From positions 1 to 64,000 of the IMG/VR virus record IMGVR_UViG_3300029267_003703: 64,000 nt of DNA. One strand, 5' to 3'. The position numbers and the translations under genes were made by a program. The notes under the pieces were generated by a model that saw only the letters and a list, made by a program, of their open reading frames with translations, did no database searches and was not told the origin of the DNA. How positions within the stretch are numbered: position 1 is the first letter of the stretch; every line of letters starts with the position of its first letter. This DNA is from a virus. Of the stretch, positions 17,309-25,119 are shown piece after piece.

Positions 17309-17565
17309 TGACCGACGACGAGCGCGACCTTCTACGCTGCGCGGCGCTGCTTCGGCAGTTCGTGACAGAGGCTATGGAGCAGCTGGGCGCGCCCGGTAAG
17401 GACAACGTCAAGGACGCGCTCAAGTACCTCAAGGACCGGCAGGTAACCGCTGTTTACCCGCTGGAGCCCTTCGATGACGAGGACACCGAAGCCGCGGCTC
17501 ACCGCATCTTCGGCAACTACATCTACAACCAGGTCTTCGATAGACCGCCGTGGAGAAGAAAGTAA
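17308..17565 (+). CDS. Small acidic hypothetical protein
   Basis: An 85-residue protein. ATG 17308 is favoured over the upstream in-frame ATG 17269 because it overlaps the previous stop (TAATG). It is helical and acidic in the middle (F-D-D-E-D-T-E-A-A-A). No domain is recognised. Confidence 0.6.
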   Translation: MTDDERDLLRCAALLRQFVTEAMEQLGAPGKDNVKDALKYLKDRQVTAVYPLEPFDDEDTEAAAHRIFGNYIYNQVFDRPPWRRK

Positions 17566-17831
17566 TGGCAAGAATCATCACCAAAGAGCAGTTCTTGGCC
17601 CACGCGGCCGTTCGCGCTCTTCTTCTACCGATGCTCGTCACAGACCCTGACGAGTCCGACAGGCGGCAGCTCCTGCTCGCCCGCGCCGACAAGCTGATCG
17701 GCCTCGACCCCCGGGACCGCACTCGCAGCACTTCCATGAAGGTCGCCGAGGAGATCCTCCAGATGTTCGAGGGCGAGATCGTGGGGGAGTCCACACGCCC
17801 CGAGCAGCCGACCGTTCCGGAGGGCGCATGA
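17565..17831 (+). CDS. Small hypothetical protein
   Basis: An 88-residue helical protein. The start at 17565 overlaps the previous TAA; the in-frame ATG 17550 is the alternative. It is Leu/Arg-rich with an acidic C-terminus and overlaps the deoxyribonucleotidase gene by ATGA. No function is assigned. Confidence 0.6.
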   Translation: MARIITKEQFLAHAAVRALLLPMLVTDPDESDRRQLLLARADKLIGLDPRDRTRSTSMKVAEEILQMFEGEIVGESTRPEQPTVPEGA

Positions 17832-18394
17832 TCATCCTCCTCGACTGCGACGATGTCCTTGCGCAGTTCACCCAGGGCGTCATCGATGTGCTGAACGCCA
17901 AGGGCGGCTACGACTTCGACATCAACGACTGCACCGACTGGGACATGGCCCATTCGTTGGGCATCTCCAACAACTCCGTCTTCGGCATCGCCAGCGAGGA
18001 GGACTTCTGCACGAACCTCAACATGATGCCGGGCGCGCAGGAGGCGGTGGAGAAGCTCAAGGCGTACGGCCCCCTGTACGTGGTGACTTCCCCCATCCAC
18101 ACCTCGAAGACTTGGCAGTTCGAGCGAACCAGGTGGCTCTGGGAGCACTTTGAGATCAGGGCGTCGAACGTCATCCATGCCAGCGCCAAGCGACTCATCC
18201 GAGGTGACTTCTTCGTCGACGACCGTGCTGACCACGTCGAGGCTTGGCAGGAAGAGAACGAAGACGGCTGGGCTTTCGTACTCGATGTGCCTTGGCCCCG
18301 GCAACAGGAGGTGCAGGACATCCACAGGTGCAGAAACTGGGATGAGCTGTTGATGCACGCCAACGAGTGCTGGGAGAGGGAAGGGAAGCGATGA
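17828..18394 (+). CDS. 5'(3')-deoxyribonucleotidase (HAD superfamily)
   Basis: A 188-residue protein of the NT5C-like HAD family, which dephosphorylates deoxynucleoside monophosphates in the cytoplasm. The catalytic motif D-C-D-D-V is at residues 6-10 (D6 nucleophile, D8 acid/base). The second motif V-V-T-S-P near residue 86 supplies the conserved Thr/Ser. The last motif F-F-V-D-D-R-A-D-H near residue 126 gives the metal-binding aspartates. Length and motif order fit the family. It is translationally coupled to the dNMP kinase gene, so the two may tune the dNTP pool. Confidence 0.85.
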   Translation: MIILLDCDDVLAQFTQGVIDVLNAKGGYDFDINDCTDWDMAHSLGISNNSVFGIASEEDFCTNLNMMPGAQEAVEKLKAYGPLYVVTSPIHTSKTWQFERTRWLWEHFEIRASNVIHASAKRLIRGDFFVDDRADHVEAWQEENEDGWAFVLDVPWPRQQEVQDIHRCRNWDELLMHANECWEREGKR

Positions 18395-19137
18395 TCATCG
18401 GACTGACTGGGTACCCGCCCGGCGGCAGTGGCAAGAGCACCGTCGCCGACTTCTTGTGCAAGGAGTACGGCTTCGTCGAGGTGGCTTTGGCCGACCCCCT
18501 CAAGCGCATCTGCGCGCAGGTGTATGGGTGGCCCGAAGACGTTCTGTGGGGGCCGAGCGAGAACCGCAACGTACCGGACCCGCTGTACCCTCGGCACAAG
18601 TACAATCCCAAGTTCTCGACCAATCAGGACGGGGTACCGGGGATATACTTTGACACGTACGATGGTCGACGGTTCGAACCGCAGTACCTCACCCCCCGCC
18701 ACGCGCTTCAGCAGATCGGGGACTGGGGGCGCGGTTGCTACGAGGACACGTGGGTGGACATCGCGCTCCGCGACTGCAAACGGCTGCTCGGCCCGCAGAA
18801 CCTCAAGTACGACCGGAAGCGCGGGGTCTACCTAGAGGACGATCGGCGTACCTGGGACGAGCAGGAGTACGACGACATCCGCGGGGCCGTCATCTCGGAC
18901 GTCCGCTACGACTCCGAGGCCAGGGCCATCAGGAACACCGGCGGGAAGATCTGGGCCATCATCAGACCCGGCGCCGGGTTCAAGGGCGAAGCAGGCAAGC
19001 ACTCTTCGGAGGCGGGCATCTCTGAGGAGCTCGTAGACTTCTGCGTCAAGAACGACAAGGGGTTCGGCTGGCTCAGGCAGCAAGTGCGGACTCTCATGAA
19101 CCAGGAGAAAAAGAATGCCGAAAGTAGAGGAGTATGA
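18391..19137 (+). CDS. Deoxynucleoside monophosphate kinase-like P-loop protein
   Basis: A 248-residue P-loop kinase, starting at ATG 18391, which overlaps the previous stop. The Walker A motif is G-x-x-P-G-G-S-G-K-S-T at residues 7-17. It is followed by the L-A-D-P-L-K segment typical of T4 gp1-type dNMP kinases (residues 36-41) and Q-Q-I-G-D-W-G-R near 107-114. It should phosphorylate dNMPs to dNDPs, providing DNA precursors. The C-terminus overlaps the YkgJ-type gene by 23 bases. Confidence 0.85.
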   Translation: MIIGLTGYPPGGSGKSTVADFLCKEYGFVEVALADPLKRICAQVYGWPEDVLWGPSENRNVPDPLYPRHKYNPKFSTNQDGVPGIYFDTYDGRRFEPQYLTPRHALQQIGDWGRGCYEDTWVDIALRDCKRLLGPQNLKYDRKRGVYLEDDRRTWDEQEYDDIRGAVISDVRYDSEARAIRNTGGKIWAIIRPGAGFKGEAGKHSSEAGISEELVDFCVKNDKGFGWLRQQVRTLMNQEKKNAESRGV

Positions 19138-19771
19138 CTGCCAGAAGTGTGGCGCGTGCTGCGCCTTCTTCGTAGAGCCTGAGATCGAGGAGTGCAAAGA
19201 CCCGAAGCCGGGGGAGCTGTACATGAAGGCCCGCCCGGCGGTCCTGAACGCCCCGCTGTTCAAGAGGGACCTAGAGCGGATGCCCAAGCGCATCCGGCAG
19301 CAGCTCGTCAGGTTCAGCAAGTTTCGTAGGCGGGACCCCGACATGGACCAGGTCGATACTGGGATGCGGCTCCCGGCGAAGAAGACCAAGTTCGGCTACG
19401 CCTGCAAGTTCTTCAAGGGCGAGATCGGTGGCCCTTGCTCATGTGGTATCTACGCCCACCGACCGTTCCACTGCCGCTACTTCATCCCCGACCCCGACAA
19501 CCCCGTCTGTGTGCTCTCTCGCACGGCCTTCGGCCTCGAGAAGAAGAAGATCTCGGAGTGGAAGTGCGGCGGCTGCAACAGCTACCAGCACATGCTGCTA
19601 CTCCCGTTCATCAAGAGGCCGCGCAAGTCCCGGACCCAGCTGTACTACGAAGAGGTTCGGTCCGGTCTGAAGAGGCCCGCTGGGGACTACATCAAGAAGA
19701 GTCTTCGTACTCTCGAAAGAGAGGGGAAGGCGCCGAAAGGGTCGAAGTATGAAAAGGTCTTGGCCACCTGA
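19115..19771 (+). CDS. YkgJ-type Cys-cluster protein (zinc/iron-chelating domain)
   Basis: A 218-residue protein of the YkgJ family. The C-x2-C-x2-C-C cluster is at residues 9-16 and a later C-S-C-G-I-Y-x-x-R-P-x-x-C-R-x-F near 109-125 completes the usual metal site. A further C-G-G-C-N pair lies near residue 150. YkgJ proteins are thought to bind an Fe-S cluster or zinc; their role is unknown. The basic C-terminus may bind nucleic acid. Start at 19115 overlaps the kinase gene. Confidence 0.8.
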   Translation: MPKVEEYDCQKCGACCAFFVEPEIEECKDPKPGELYMKARPAVLNAPLFKRDLERMPKRIRQQLVRFSKFRRRDPDMDQVDTGMRLPAKKTKFGYACKFFKGEIGGPCSCGIYAHRPFHCRYFIPDPDNPVCVLSRTAFGLEKKKISEWKCGGCNSYQHMLLLPFIKRPRKSRTQLYYEEVRSGLKRPAGDYIKKSLRTLEREGKAPKGSKYEKVLAT

Positions 19772-19967
19772 GCCCGTCAAACCTAAAGCCTTCGACGAAG
19801 GCTACCCCTGCTGCGACTGGTCCTTCACCGTCGTGAAGAACTGCACCTGTTGCAGGCACGGGGACGGCCCTTGCGAGACCTGCGGCACCACCAACGAACG
19901 CGACTACAAGCACAAGACGAGGGGAGGAAAGGGAGTCGTCGCGCGAATCCCGAACAGAAGAACATGA
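19749..19967 (+). CDS. Small Cys-rich putative zinc-binding protein
   Basis: A 72-residue basic protein with C-C near residue 21 and then C-T-C-C-R-H-G-D-G-P-C-E-T-C-G, enough cysteines for one zinc or Fe-S site. It overlaps the YkgJ-type gene and shares ATGA with RNase HII. It may be an accessory factor of its Cys-rich neighbour. Function unknown. Confidence 0.65.
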   Translation: MKRSWPPEPVKPKAFDEGYPCCDWSFTVVKNCTCCRHGDGPCETCGTTNERDYKHKTRGGKGVVARIPNRRT

Positions 19968-20611
19968 CCTACGAGCGATACAGACAGGAGCTCGAGTACA
20001 CCGGGGCCCGCTGCGTCATCGGCATCGACGAGGTCGGTGTCGGGGCGTGGGCGGGGCCCGTGTACGTAGGCGGCGTGCTGCTTGGAGTCGACACCGTCAT
20101 CCCGGGGGTGAAGGACTCCAAGCAGCTCAGTCACGAGCAGAGGTGCGAGCTGCGCAAGGAGATCCTCAAGTACGAGTGCATGTGCAAGTCGTTCGAGCCC
20201 GAGGAGATCGACGTGCTCGGCATCCAGACGTGCATCGACTTGGCCGTGCGCATCATCGCGGGGCGCCTGAGCAAGTTCATGCCGCGCGAGCACGTGCTCG
20301 TCGTGTTCGACGGCGACCGGCTGCCCCGCGACCTCAACTTCGCCGCACCTCACTCCGACATCTCGATGCAGGCCATCGCGCTGCCCAAGGCCGACACGTT
20401 CGTGCCGGCCGTCAGCGCGGCCAGCATCATCGCCAAGGTCAACCGCGACCGAGCGATGACCATCGAGCCTGACCCCGGCTACGGCTTCGCGGACCACAAG
20501 GGGTACGGCACCAAGCAGCACCGCGAAGCACTGGACCGACTCGGCCCGTCCGACTTCCACCGCTTTTCCTACAAGCCCGTCGCCGAGTCTTACCGCGCCC
20601 ACAACAGCTAG
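19964..20611 (+). CDS. rnhB: Ribonuclease HII
   Basis: A 215-residue enzyme that cuts the RNA strand of RNA-DNA hybrids and single ribonucleotides in DNA. Family motifs are complete: G-I-D-E-V-G-x-G-x-x-A-G-P-V at residues 20-33 (D22, E23), D-S-K-Q-L-S at 51-56, F-D-G-D near 115-118 and A-S-I-I-A-K-V-N-R-D-R at 153-163. The usual family A (D-E-A-G-R-G) is D-E-V-G-V-G here. The ATG overlaps the previous stop, and the longer upstream frame is a shadow. Phage-encoded RNase HII is less common than RNase HI; it would remove primers during replication. Confidence 0.9.
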   Translation: MTYERYRQELEYTGARCVIGIDEVGVGAWAGPVYVGGVLLGVDTVIPGVKDSKQLSHEQRCELRKEILKYECMCKSFEPEEIDVLGIQTCIDLAVRIIAGRLSKFMPREHVLVVFDGDRLPRDLNFAAPHSDISMQAIALPKADTFVPAVSAASIIAKVNRDRAMTIEPDPGYGFADHKGYGTKQHREALDRLGPSDFHRFSYKPVAESYRAHNS

Positions 20612-20619
20612 GAGACAGC

Positions 20620-20778
20620 ATGATTCAGTTCTTCGAGACCGCCATGGGACGGCGGTTTTACGAGAGCACTGTGCCCGAGCTCGTCGAGCAGCTCAAAAGA
20701 CTCAACAGCAACATCGAGAAGCTCATCGAGCAGAACAAGGAGAAAGAAGATGTCGAACACGAAACTGGTCCTCGTTGA
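20620..20778 (+). CDS. 52-residue small phage protein (FFETxMGRxFYE type)
   Basis: A short gene with GGAG seven bases before the ATG. The 52-residue product starts M-I-Q-F-F-E-T-A-M-G-R-R-F-Y-E, followed by V-P-E-L-V-E-Q-L-K-R-L and a charged helical tail. I recognise this N-terminal pattern as a small conserved phage protein of unknown function. It overlaps the next gene by 29 bases. Confidence 0.65.
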   Translation: MIQFFETAMGRRFYESTVPELVEQLKRLNSNIEKLIEQNKEKEDVEHETGPR

Positions 20779-21400
20779 AGTTCGCGAGGTCATCTACAAC
20801 TACCACACCGTCACCCTGGAAGTGCCCGACGAGATCGGGGTCACCGACGAGCGCATCAAGCAGTTCGCGGAACAGCAGTTCGGGGAGCACATGGAGCTGT
20901 TCGACTGCGACGACTCGGAGCAGCAGGAGTACGACTGCACGATCATCAAGGGGATCGACAAGGAGCTCCTGGAGCAGCACCGGAAGCACGACGAGAGAAG
21001 CATCACGTTCTCGTGCACGTTCCGGCGTTGGCACGAGGCGACGCCGCTCGTGGAGCTCGATGCGGCCAACTTGGCCAACGCCACTGGCTATCTCGGGGAC
21101 GGAGAGCGCGGTGTCTACTACCGCATCAAGGAGATCAGCACGTTCTTCTACGCGTCGGCGCTCATCGTCACGCCCGAGGGCTCCGAGTACCTGTTCAAGG
21201 ACTACAAGTCCGGCAACGAGCTCAGGCTCGTCGACCACTGCCAAGACGAGTGCGGGCACTGGTGCAGCCAACACGACGTTGAGGTGGAGCCTCCGCCGCC
21301 GCGGTTCGGGGGAAGCGTCGAGCAAAGCGCAAGCCCAGCCTACCGACCGACGACCGGTTCGGCCTGCTCGTGGATGGAGAGTTCTGATGTGGAGCGGTAG
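20750..21400 (+). CDS. Hypothetical protein
   Basis: A 216-residue alpha/beta protein. The ATG is preceded by AAGGAGAAAGAAG. Residues 1-110 have regular beta strands and acidic helices, and residues 120-165 contain an aromatic strand pair. A C-x3-C-x4-C cluster (C-Q-D-E-C-G-H-W-C) near residue 165 could bind a metal. The C-terminus is low complexity, rich in Ser and Pro. It overlaps the next gene by 14 bases. No family is recognised. Confidence 0.6.
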   Translation: MSNTKLVLVEVREVIYNYHTVTLEVPDEIGVTDERIKQFAEQQFGEHMELFDCDDSEQQEYDCTIIKGIDKELLEQHRKHDERSITFSCTFRRWHEATPLVELDAANLANATGYLGDGERGVYYRIKEISTFFYASALIVTPEGSEYLFKDYKSGNELRLVDHCQDECGHWCSQHDVEVEPPPPRFGGSVEQSASPAYRPTTGSACSWMESSDVER

Positions 21401-22463
21401 CACCATCAGGCATCTACAGGACGAGGCGGCCCGCAAGGCCGCCGTGTTCGGCAAGCGCCCATACGTCCCCTTCGACCATGACGAGATCGATCGGTACGGC
21501 GACGAGCCCATCCCCTTCCCCAACATCGGAAGCTACGACCCGCCCGGCTGGGAGAAAGCTGGAGACGAGAACGGGGACATCATCAATCTGTTCGTGGACA
21601 GCTCCGGGTGGGGTAGCCCGTGCGAGTCCGCCCTCACCCTCGATCAGCTCAAGCAAAAGCTCCACGAGCTCCAAGACAGCGACGAGACCTACGGCTACGC
21701 CATCACCGAGGTCGGCCAGTTCCAGTTCTACATCACCGCGTTCAAGAGGACCGGTGAGCCCGAAGAGGAAGAGGTCGACGAGGAGGCGGCTGAGAGCGCG
21801 TGGGAGTATGAGAAGCAGCTCGAGCATATCCGTGACGGGGGCCTGTCGATGCACCTCAGGTCGGACATCACTGCCGCGGAGACTCCGGACGAAGAGGAGG
21901 ACTGGGCCCACAAGGTGTGGCGCTGGCTGTGGGAGAACGACCAGGAGGCGTTGATCCTCGTCGACGACTACAGCTACATGCCGAACCTCACATGGCGCCG
22001 CGTCCTGCCGGCCATTGTCGACATGGACATGCTCGACCCCGAGTCGGACTTGATCCTGCGCGATGTGGACCTTGATGGTTACCGCTTGCTCATGTGCGAC
22101 TGCCGAGAGCCTCACCGGCAAGGCAGGCCCCAGCAGGCCATCTACTACCGGCTGGTTCACCCAGACGGCTGGATCGTGTTCGAAGGCTCCGACTTTGGGG
22201 CCAACGAGACCGACAGCGACGACACCGTTCGAAGCCTCATCAGCTTCCTCACGCTGCGGAAGGGCGACACTGACGATGAGTACTTCAAGGACTACACCCC
22301 AGAGCAGCTCGAGTGGCGGGACTCATCTGCTGAAGAGCTCAGCATGTGGGGGGTGGAGCCCGAACAGCTCGAGGACGATCCATTCACCATGTACGAGGTC
22401 GACGGCGAGATGACCGTGTTCAAGCCGTGGGGCTACGAAGGGGCGGAGAAGGGCCGTGAGTAG
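21387..22463 (+). CDS. Acidic hypothetical protein (358 aa)
   Basis: ATG 21387 is chosen because it opens just inside the end of the previous gene; the longer frame from 20775 is a shadow. The product is very acidic and Trp-rich. The middle (residues 120-170) is dominated by Glu and Asp, and later strands contain D-L-D-G-Y-R-L-L-M-C-D-C-R. It overlaps the following gene by eight bases. It could be a DNA-mimic-like or early accessory protein, but that is speculation from composition. Confidence 0.65.
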   Translation: MWSGSTIRHLQDEAARKAAVFGKRPYVPFDHDEIDRYGDEPIPFPNIGSYDPPGWEKAGDENGDIINLFVDSSGWGSPCESALTLDQLKQKLHELQDSDETYGYAITEVGQFQFYITAFKRTGEPEEEEVDEEAAESAWEYEKQLEHIRDGGLSMHLRSDITAAETPDEEEDWAHKVWRWLWENDQEALILVDDYSYMPNLTWRRVLPAIVDMDMLDPESDLILRDVDLDGYRLLMCDCREPHRQGRPQQAIYYRLVHPDGWIVFEGSDFGANETDSDDTVRSLISFLTLRKGDTDDEYFKDYTPEQLEWRDSSAEELSMWGVEPEQLEDDPFTMYEVDGEMTVFKPWGYEGAEKGRE

Positions 22464-22968
22464 GAAAGACTACCGGGCTCTGGACCCCGCCCTAAGCGAG
22501 CAGGGGTGGGAGGTGGAGTTGACGAGCAACGGGCACGTCAAGGCTACCCCGCCGGGCAAGGAGCAACAGATTGTGCACTACTCCAAGTCCAGCGACCCAA
22601 GAGCGTTCAAGAACACCCTTCAGAACCTTCGAAGGTCGGGGTTCGTGTGGCCCTGGCCCACGGAGTCCTATCGAGTCTCTGACGGCGAGGAGGCGGAGGA
22701 AGAACAGGAGGAAGTAGAAGTGGAACAAGCAGCAGAGGCACAGGTGACGGATCTGCCAGTGCTTGATCCGGACCGACTCTACTACGAGTTGAAGGAGGCC
22801 CGAACCTACGCGGCACTGGCGAAGGAGGCGCTGGAAGAGTCCAAGCGCAAGTTCGAAGAAGCACAGAAGGCCCTTCGGGGCTCCGAAGAAGAGTACGAGC
22901 TCGCCATCGAGCAGATGAAGACCTGCAAGCATCTGTTCGACACGGCGTTCCACGAGGAGAAGCTATGA
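22456..22968 (+). CDS. Protein with small RNA-binding-like N-terminal domain and coiled coil
   Basis: A 170-residue protein starting at GTG 22456. Residues 1-70 show a compact alpha-beta pattern (D-P-A-L-S-E-Q-G-W-E-V-E ... G-H-V-K-A-x-P-P-G) that resembles the small HicA/dsRBD-like domains found on many phage accessory proteins. An acidic linker follows (residues 78-92), then a C-terminal coiled coil. It is overlapped by the next start (ATGA). Binding of nucleic acid is suggested by the fold pattern only. Confidence 0.6.
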   Translation: MSRKDYRALDPALSEQGWEVELTSNGHVKATPPGKEQQIVHYSKSSDPRAFKNTLQNLRRSGFVWPWPTESYRVSDGEEAEEEQEEVEVEQAAEAQVTDLPVLDPDRLYYELKEARTYAALAKEALEESKRKFEEAQKALRGSEEEYELAIEQMKTCKHLFDTAFHEEKL

Positions 22969-23273
22969 AACAGCGGATGAACGCCTACGACGAGAAGGTC
23001 CTACACGAGTTTCTCGACAAGAAGGGCATCAAGACTGGCGGGCCCACCAAGAAGGTCCGGGTCCGTCTCGCAGCTCTCACACGAGTCGAGTACAGCTGTG
23101 TGCTCGAGGTTCCGGCGAACTACCCCGAGTTCGCTGGCGAGCTGGTCGACCACTTTTACGCCGACGTGGAGGGTAGCGAGTACAACGAGGACCCCGACTT
23201 TTGGGAGAAGGGGCACTGCTTCGTGGAGGAGGTGAAGGATGGGAAGGACGGGCAAGAGGGCGGAGAAGGTTGA
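22965..23273 (+). CDS. Small hypothetical protein
   Basis: A 102-residue protein overlapping its neighbours at both ends. It has a basic N-terminus and an acidic C-terminus. The central R-V-R-L-A-A-L-T-R-V-E-Y-S-C-V-L-E-V strand pair resembles small beta proteins. No domain is recognised. Confidence 0.6.
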   Translation: MKQRMNAYDEKVLHEFLDKKGIKTGGPTKKVRVRLAALTRVEYSCVLEVPANYPEFAGELVDHFYADVEGSEYNEDPDFWEKGHCFVEEVKDGKDGQEGGEG

Positions 23274-23541
23274 ACCGGAGACCCTCAAAGAGATGCAGAT
23301 GCGAGGGGGGACTTGGGCAGCCTACCAGAACCACGACATGGGGCACTCGAACTTGGGGCACATTGTGTGCCTGCAGTACGGTCCGGGTTGCACCTTCGAA
23401 ACGCCGCCCGAACGCATGCCGGACTCGCCGCGGATGGGCGTCATGTGGCGGTATGGCCTGATCGGGACGGTGAACATGGGCACGGGGGAGATCGAGCCGA
23501 AAGGAGGCAAGGATGTCGTACTACACGCTGGTAGGGACTAG
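23239..23541 (+). CDS. Small hypothetical protein
   Basis: A 100-residue protein that overlaps the preceding gene by 35 bases and the following one by 29. It is rich in Gly and Met, with H-D-M-G-H and M-G-H type repeats (H-D-M-G-H-S-N-L-G-H) near residue 33. The function is unknown, and the histidines could bind a metal. Confidence 0.55.
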   Translation: MGRTGKRAEKVEPETLKEMQMRGGTWAAYQNHDMGHSNLGHIVCLQYGPGCTFETPPERMPDSPRMGVMWRYGLIGTVNMGTGEIEPKGGKDVVLHAGRD

Positions 23542-23863
23542 GGCGGGCAAAAGCCCGGCCGAAGACTACTTCGAGATGCCCAATGAGGAGCGGCCGGATG
23601 ACGGTTTGCTCGTGCCCCTTGGGTACGAGCCGTGGCCTTCCGCGAACTGTCCGGATTGCGCGCAGAAGGGCCGTGAGCACCCGCTCGTTTGGGCAGAAGC
23701 TGGGTTCGTGCCAGGGCACCGCGTGTGCCTTTGGTGCGGAAGTCACTTCGAACTGACCACAGACCGTGCTCTCTACAGAGAGGAACACTTGCATGCGCCT
23801 CGCGAAGACACCGCCTCTCTGTGGGTGCTTCGACGCGCGCGGTTCTACAGGAGGAGAGGATGA
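23513..23863 (+). CDS. Small zinc-ribbon-like protein
   Basis: A 116-residue protein with C-P-D-C-A near residue 46 and C-L-W-C-G near 73, the two knuckles of a zinc ribbon. The C-terminal third is basic. The start has AAGGAGG upstream (A-A-A-G-G-A-G-G-C-A-A-G-G). It overlaps the next gene by ATGA. Likely nucleic acid- or protein-binding; function unknown. Confidence 0.6.
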   Translation: MSYYTLVGTRAGKSPAEDYFEMPNEERPDDGLLVPLGYEPWPSANCPDCAQKGREHPLVWAEAGFVPGHRVCLWCGSHFELTTDRALYREEHLHAPREDTASLWVLRRARFYRRRG

Positions 23864-24411
23864 GTGAGTACCGTTGGTACGTGCGCCAGATGTGGATCGG
23901 CGTGCGAGTGGCGGTGCCCAAGCCCTGGATCACTTCCGACTACCATGCCAGTGAGCTCGTCGGCGTGATCATCAGGTCCGGCCACGTGCGGGCGGTCGGC
24001 CACTTCTGCCACACGTACGTCTCGTATCTGGGCAAGAAGCGGTACGCCGCCGGCGCCGAGGATCGCATCTACCCGTTCCACTCACTGACGCTCGAACCGG
24101 GTGAGGAGCCCAAGAAGCTCGAGCTCGTCTTCATCGGCTGGTGCTCCGACAAGGATACGCCAGCCTTCATCACCGGATCGTTCACGCCATTGAGCCTGGT
24201 GGGGGCGGCCAAGGACCCGGACAACGTCGAGGTCATCCCATCAAAGCTGTGGCTTCCGCAGTGGACCCCCGAGTACCTGCGGAAGATGTGGGAGACCCAG
24301 GGGGTGCTGCGAGCAGTAGAAGAACGCCAGAAGGAACTGTGCCGGCGCGGGCTCAATGAGGTGAGGCGCGAGGCCGAGGAAAGGAGGACGCGTGAGCTCG
24401 AACAGGAATGA
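23860..24411 (+). CDS. Hypothetical protein
   Basis: A 183-residue protein. ATG 23860 follows GGAGGAGAGG, and the upstream frame is a shadow. It is aromatic and beta-rich over residues 1-120, with a charged helical C-terminus (residues 140-183). No recognisable motif. It overlaps the next gene by 20 bases. Confidence 0.6.
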   Translation: MSEYRWYVRQMWIGVRVAVPKPWITSDYHASELVGVIIRSGHVRAVGHFCHTYVSYLGKKRYAAGAEDRIYPFHSLTLEPGEEPKKLELVFIGWCSDKDTPAFITGSFTPLSLVGAAKDPDNVEVIPSKLWLPQWTPEYLRKMWETQGVLRAVEERQKELCRRGLNEVRREAEERRTRELEQE

Positions 24412-24640
24412 CCACTCTTGGGTGACACAGGAGATGTTCGACAAGAAGCTCGAGGAGCTTCTGGACAAGGAGACCGGAGGTTCGCTCCTGATGATTCCAG
24501 GACTGTACGAAGTCGTCAGCGAGCACTTCAACAACGCGGTGCTCGAGGCGTTGGAAGAAGAAAGAGACCCCAAGATGGGGCTCGAGCGCGGGGGTCCGGA
24601 CGACGAGGACGATGACTGGGAAGACCCGGAGGACCCGTGA
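24392..24640 (+). CDS. Small acidic hypothetical protein
   Basis: An 82-residue protein starting at GTG 24392, chosen because AAAGGAGG lies about six bases upstream. It is helical and acidic, ending in a run of Asp and Glu. It shares GTGA with the GIY-YIG gene. Function unknown. Confidence 0.6.
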   Translation: MSSNRNDHSWVTQEMFDKKLEELLDKETGGSLLMIPGLYEVVSEHFNNAVLEALEEERDPKMGLERGGPDDEDDDWEDPEDP

Positions 24641-24957
24641 AGGCCCCCCAGTGGCACTTCTACGTCCTTCTGTGCCGTGACAACACCTACTACGCCGGCA
24701 TCACCACGAACCTGGAGGCCCGGCTCCGGCGACACAACGACGGCAAGGGGTCGAAGTACACGCGGGTCCGCTTGCCAGTTCGGTACGTTTTCCACATGAC
24801 CTCCGAGCACATGGACGAGCGCTTGGCCAAGCGCGTCGAGGCCTCCTTCAAGAAGCTCGACAGAGGAGCCAAGGAACGGTTCATGAACAGGGAGGGGAAG
24901 ACGTTCGACAGGCTCACCCGGGCCCTCGGATACGCCTGCTGTACCACCTTCGCCTGA
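24637..24957 (+). CDS. GIY-YIG nuclease superfamily protein (YhbQ-like)
   Basis: A 106-residue single-domain GIY-YIG protein starting at GTG 24637. F-Y-V-L-L-C and Y-Y-A-G-I-T-T stand for the GIY and YIG motifs (residues 8-23), followed by L-x-x-R-L-R-R-H-N-x-G-K-G-x-K-Y-T-R-x-R-L-P, as in the bacterial UPF0213/YhbQ family. The conserved Arg, Glu (E83-K-A-like position) and Asn-like residues are partly visible. It is the last gene before a strong terminator. It may act in DNA processing; a host-derived origin is possible. Confidence 0.8.
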   Translation: MKAPQWHFYVLLCRDNTYYAGITTNLEARLRRHNDGKGSKYTRVRLPVRYVFHMTSEHMDERLAKRVEASFKKLDRGAKERFMNREGKTFDRLTRALGYACCTTFA

Positions 24958-24963
24958 CGGCGC

Positions 24964-24993
24964 GACGGGGGCGCGACCCGCCCCCGTCTTTTT
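24964..24993 (+). terminator. Strong intrinsic terminator
   Basis: A perfect 10 bp GC-rich stem (GACGGGGGCG / CGCCCCCGTC) with a 5-base loop is followed at once by TTTTT. It sits seven bases after the GIY-YIG stop and closes the forward transcript of the accessory cluster. Confidence 0.9.
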
Positions 24994-25076
24994 AGCTACT
25001 GCTTTCTGTCGTTTGGGGTGGTACGCTGCCGACGACGGAAAGGCGCAGCGAGATGGGCTACGAGGACGCCAAAGCA

Positions 25077-25110
25077 TTGACTTGATCTTCTTTTCTATCT
25101 ACTCCATACT
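25077..25110 (+). promoter_or_regulatory. Candidate sigma-70-type promoter for the baseplate operon
   Basis: Two overlapping solutions with 17-base spacers: TTGACT (25077) with TACTCC (25100), or TTGATC (25082) with CATACT (25105). It lies 84 bases after the terminator, and the -10 ends nine bases before ATG 25120, so the transcript would be nearly leaderless. A second weaker box, TGGTACGCT (25019-25027), lies upstream. The remaining gap holds only a 10-codon ORF. Confidence 0.55.
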
Positions 25111-25119
25111 GCTCAGAAG

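Noticed and set aside
25053-25085. A 10-codon ORF after the terminator with a purine-rich upstream
   Set aside because: Too short, no coding bias and overlaps the promoter of the next gene; it may be chance.
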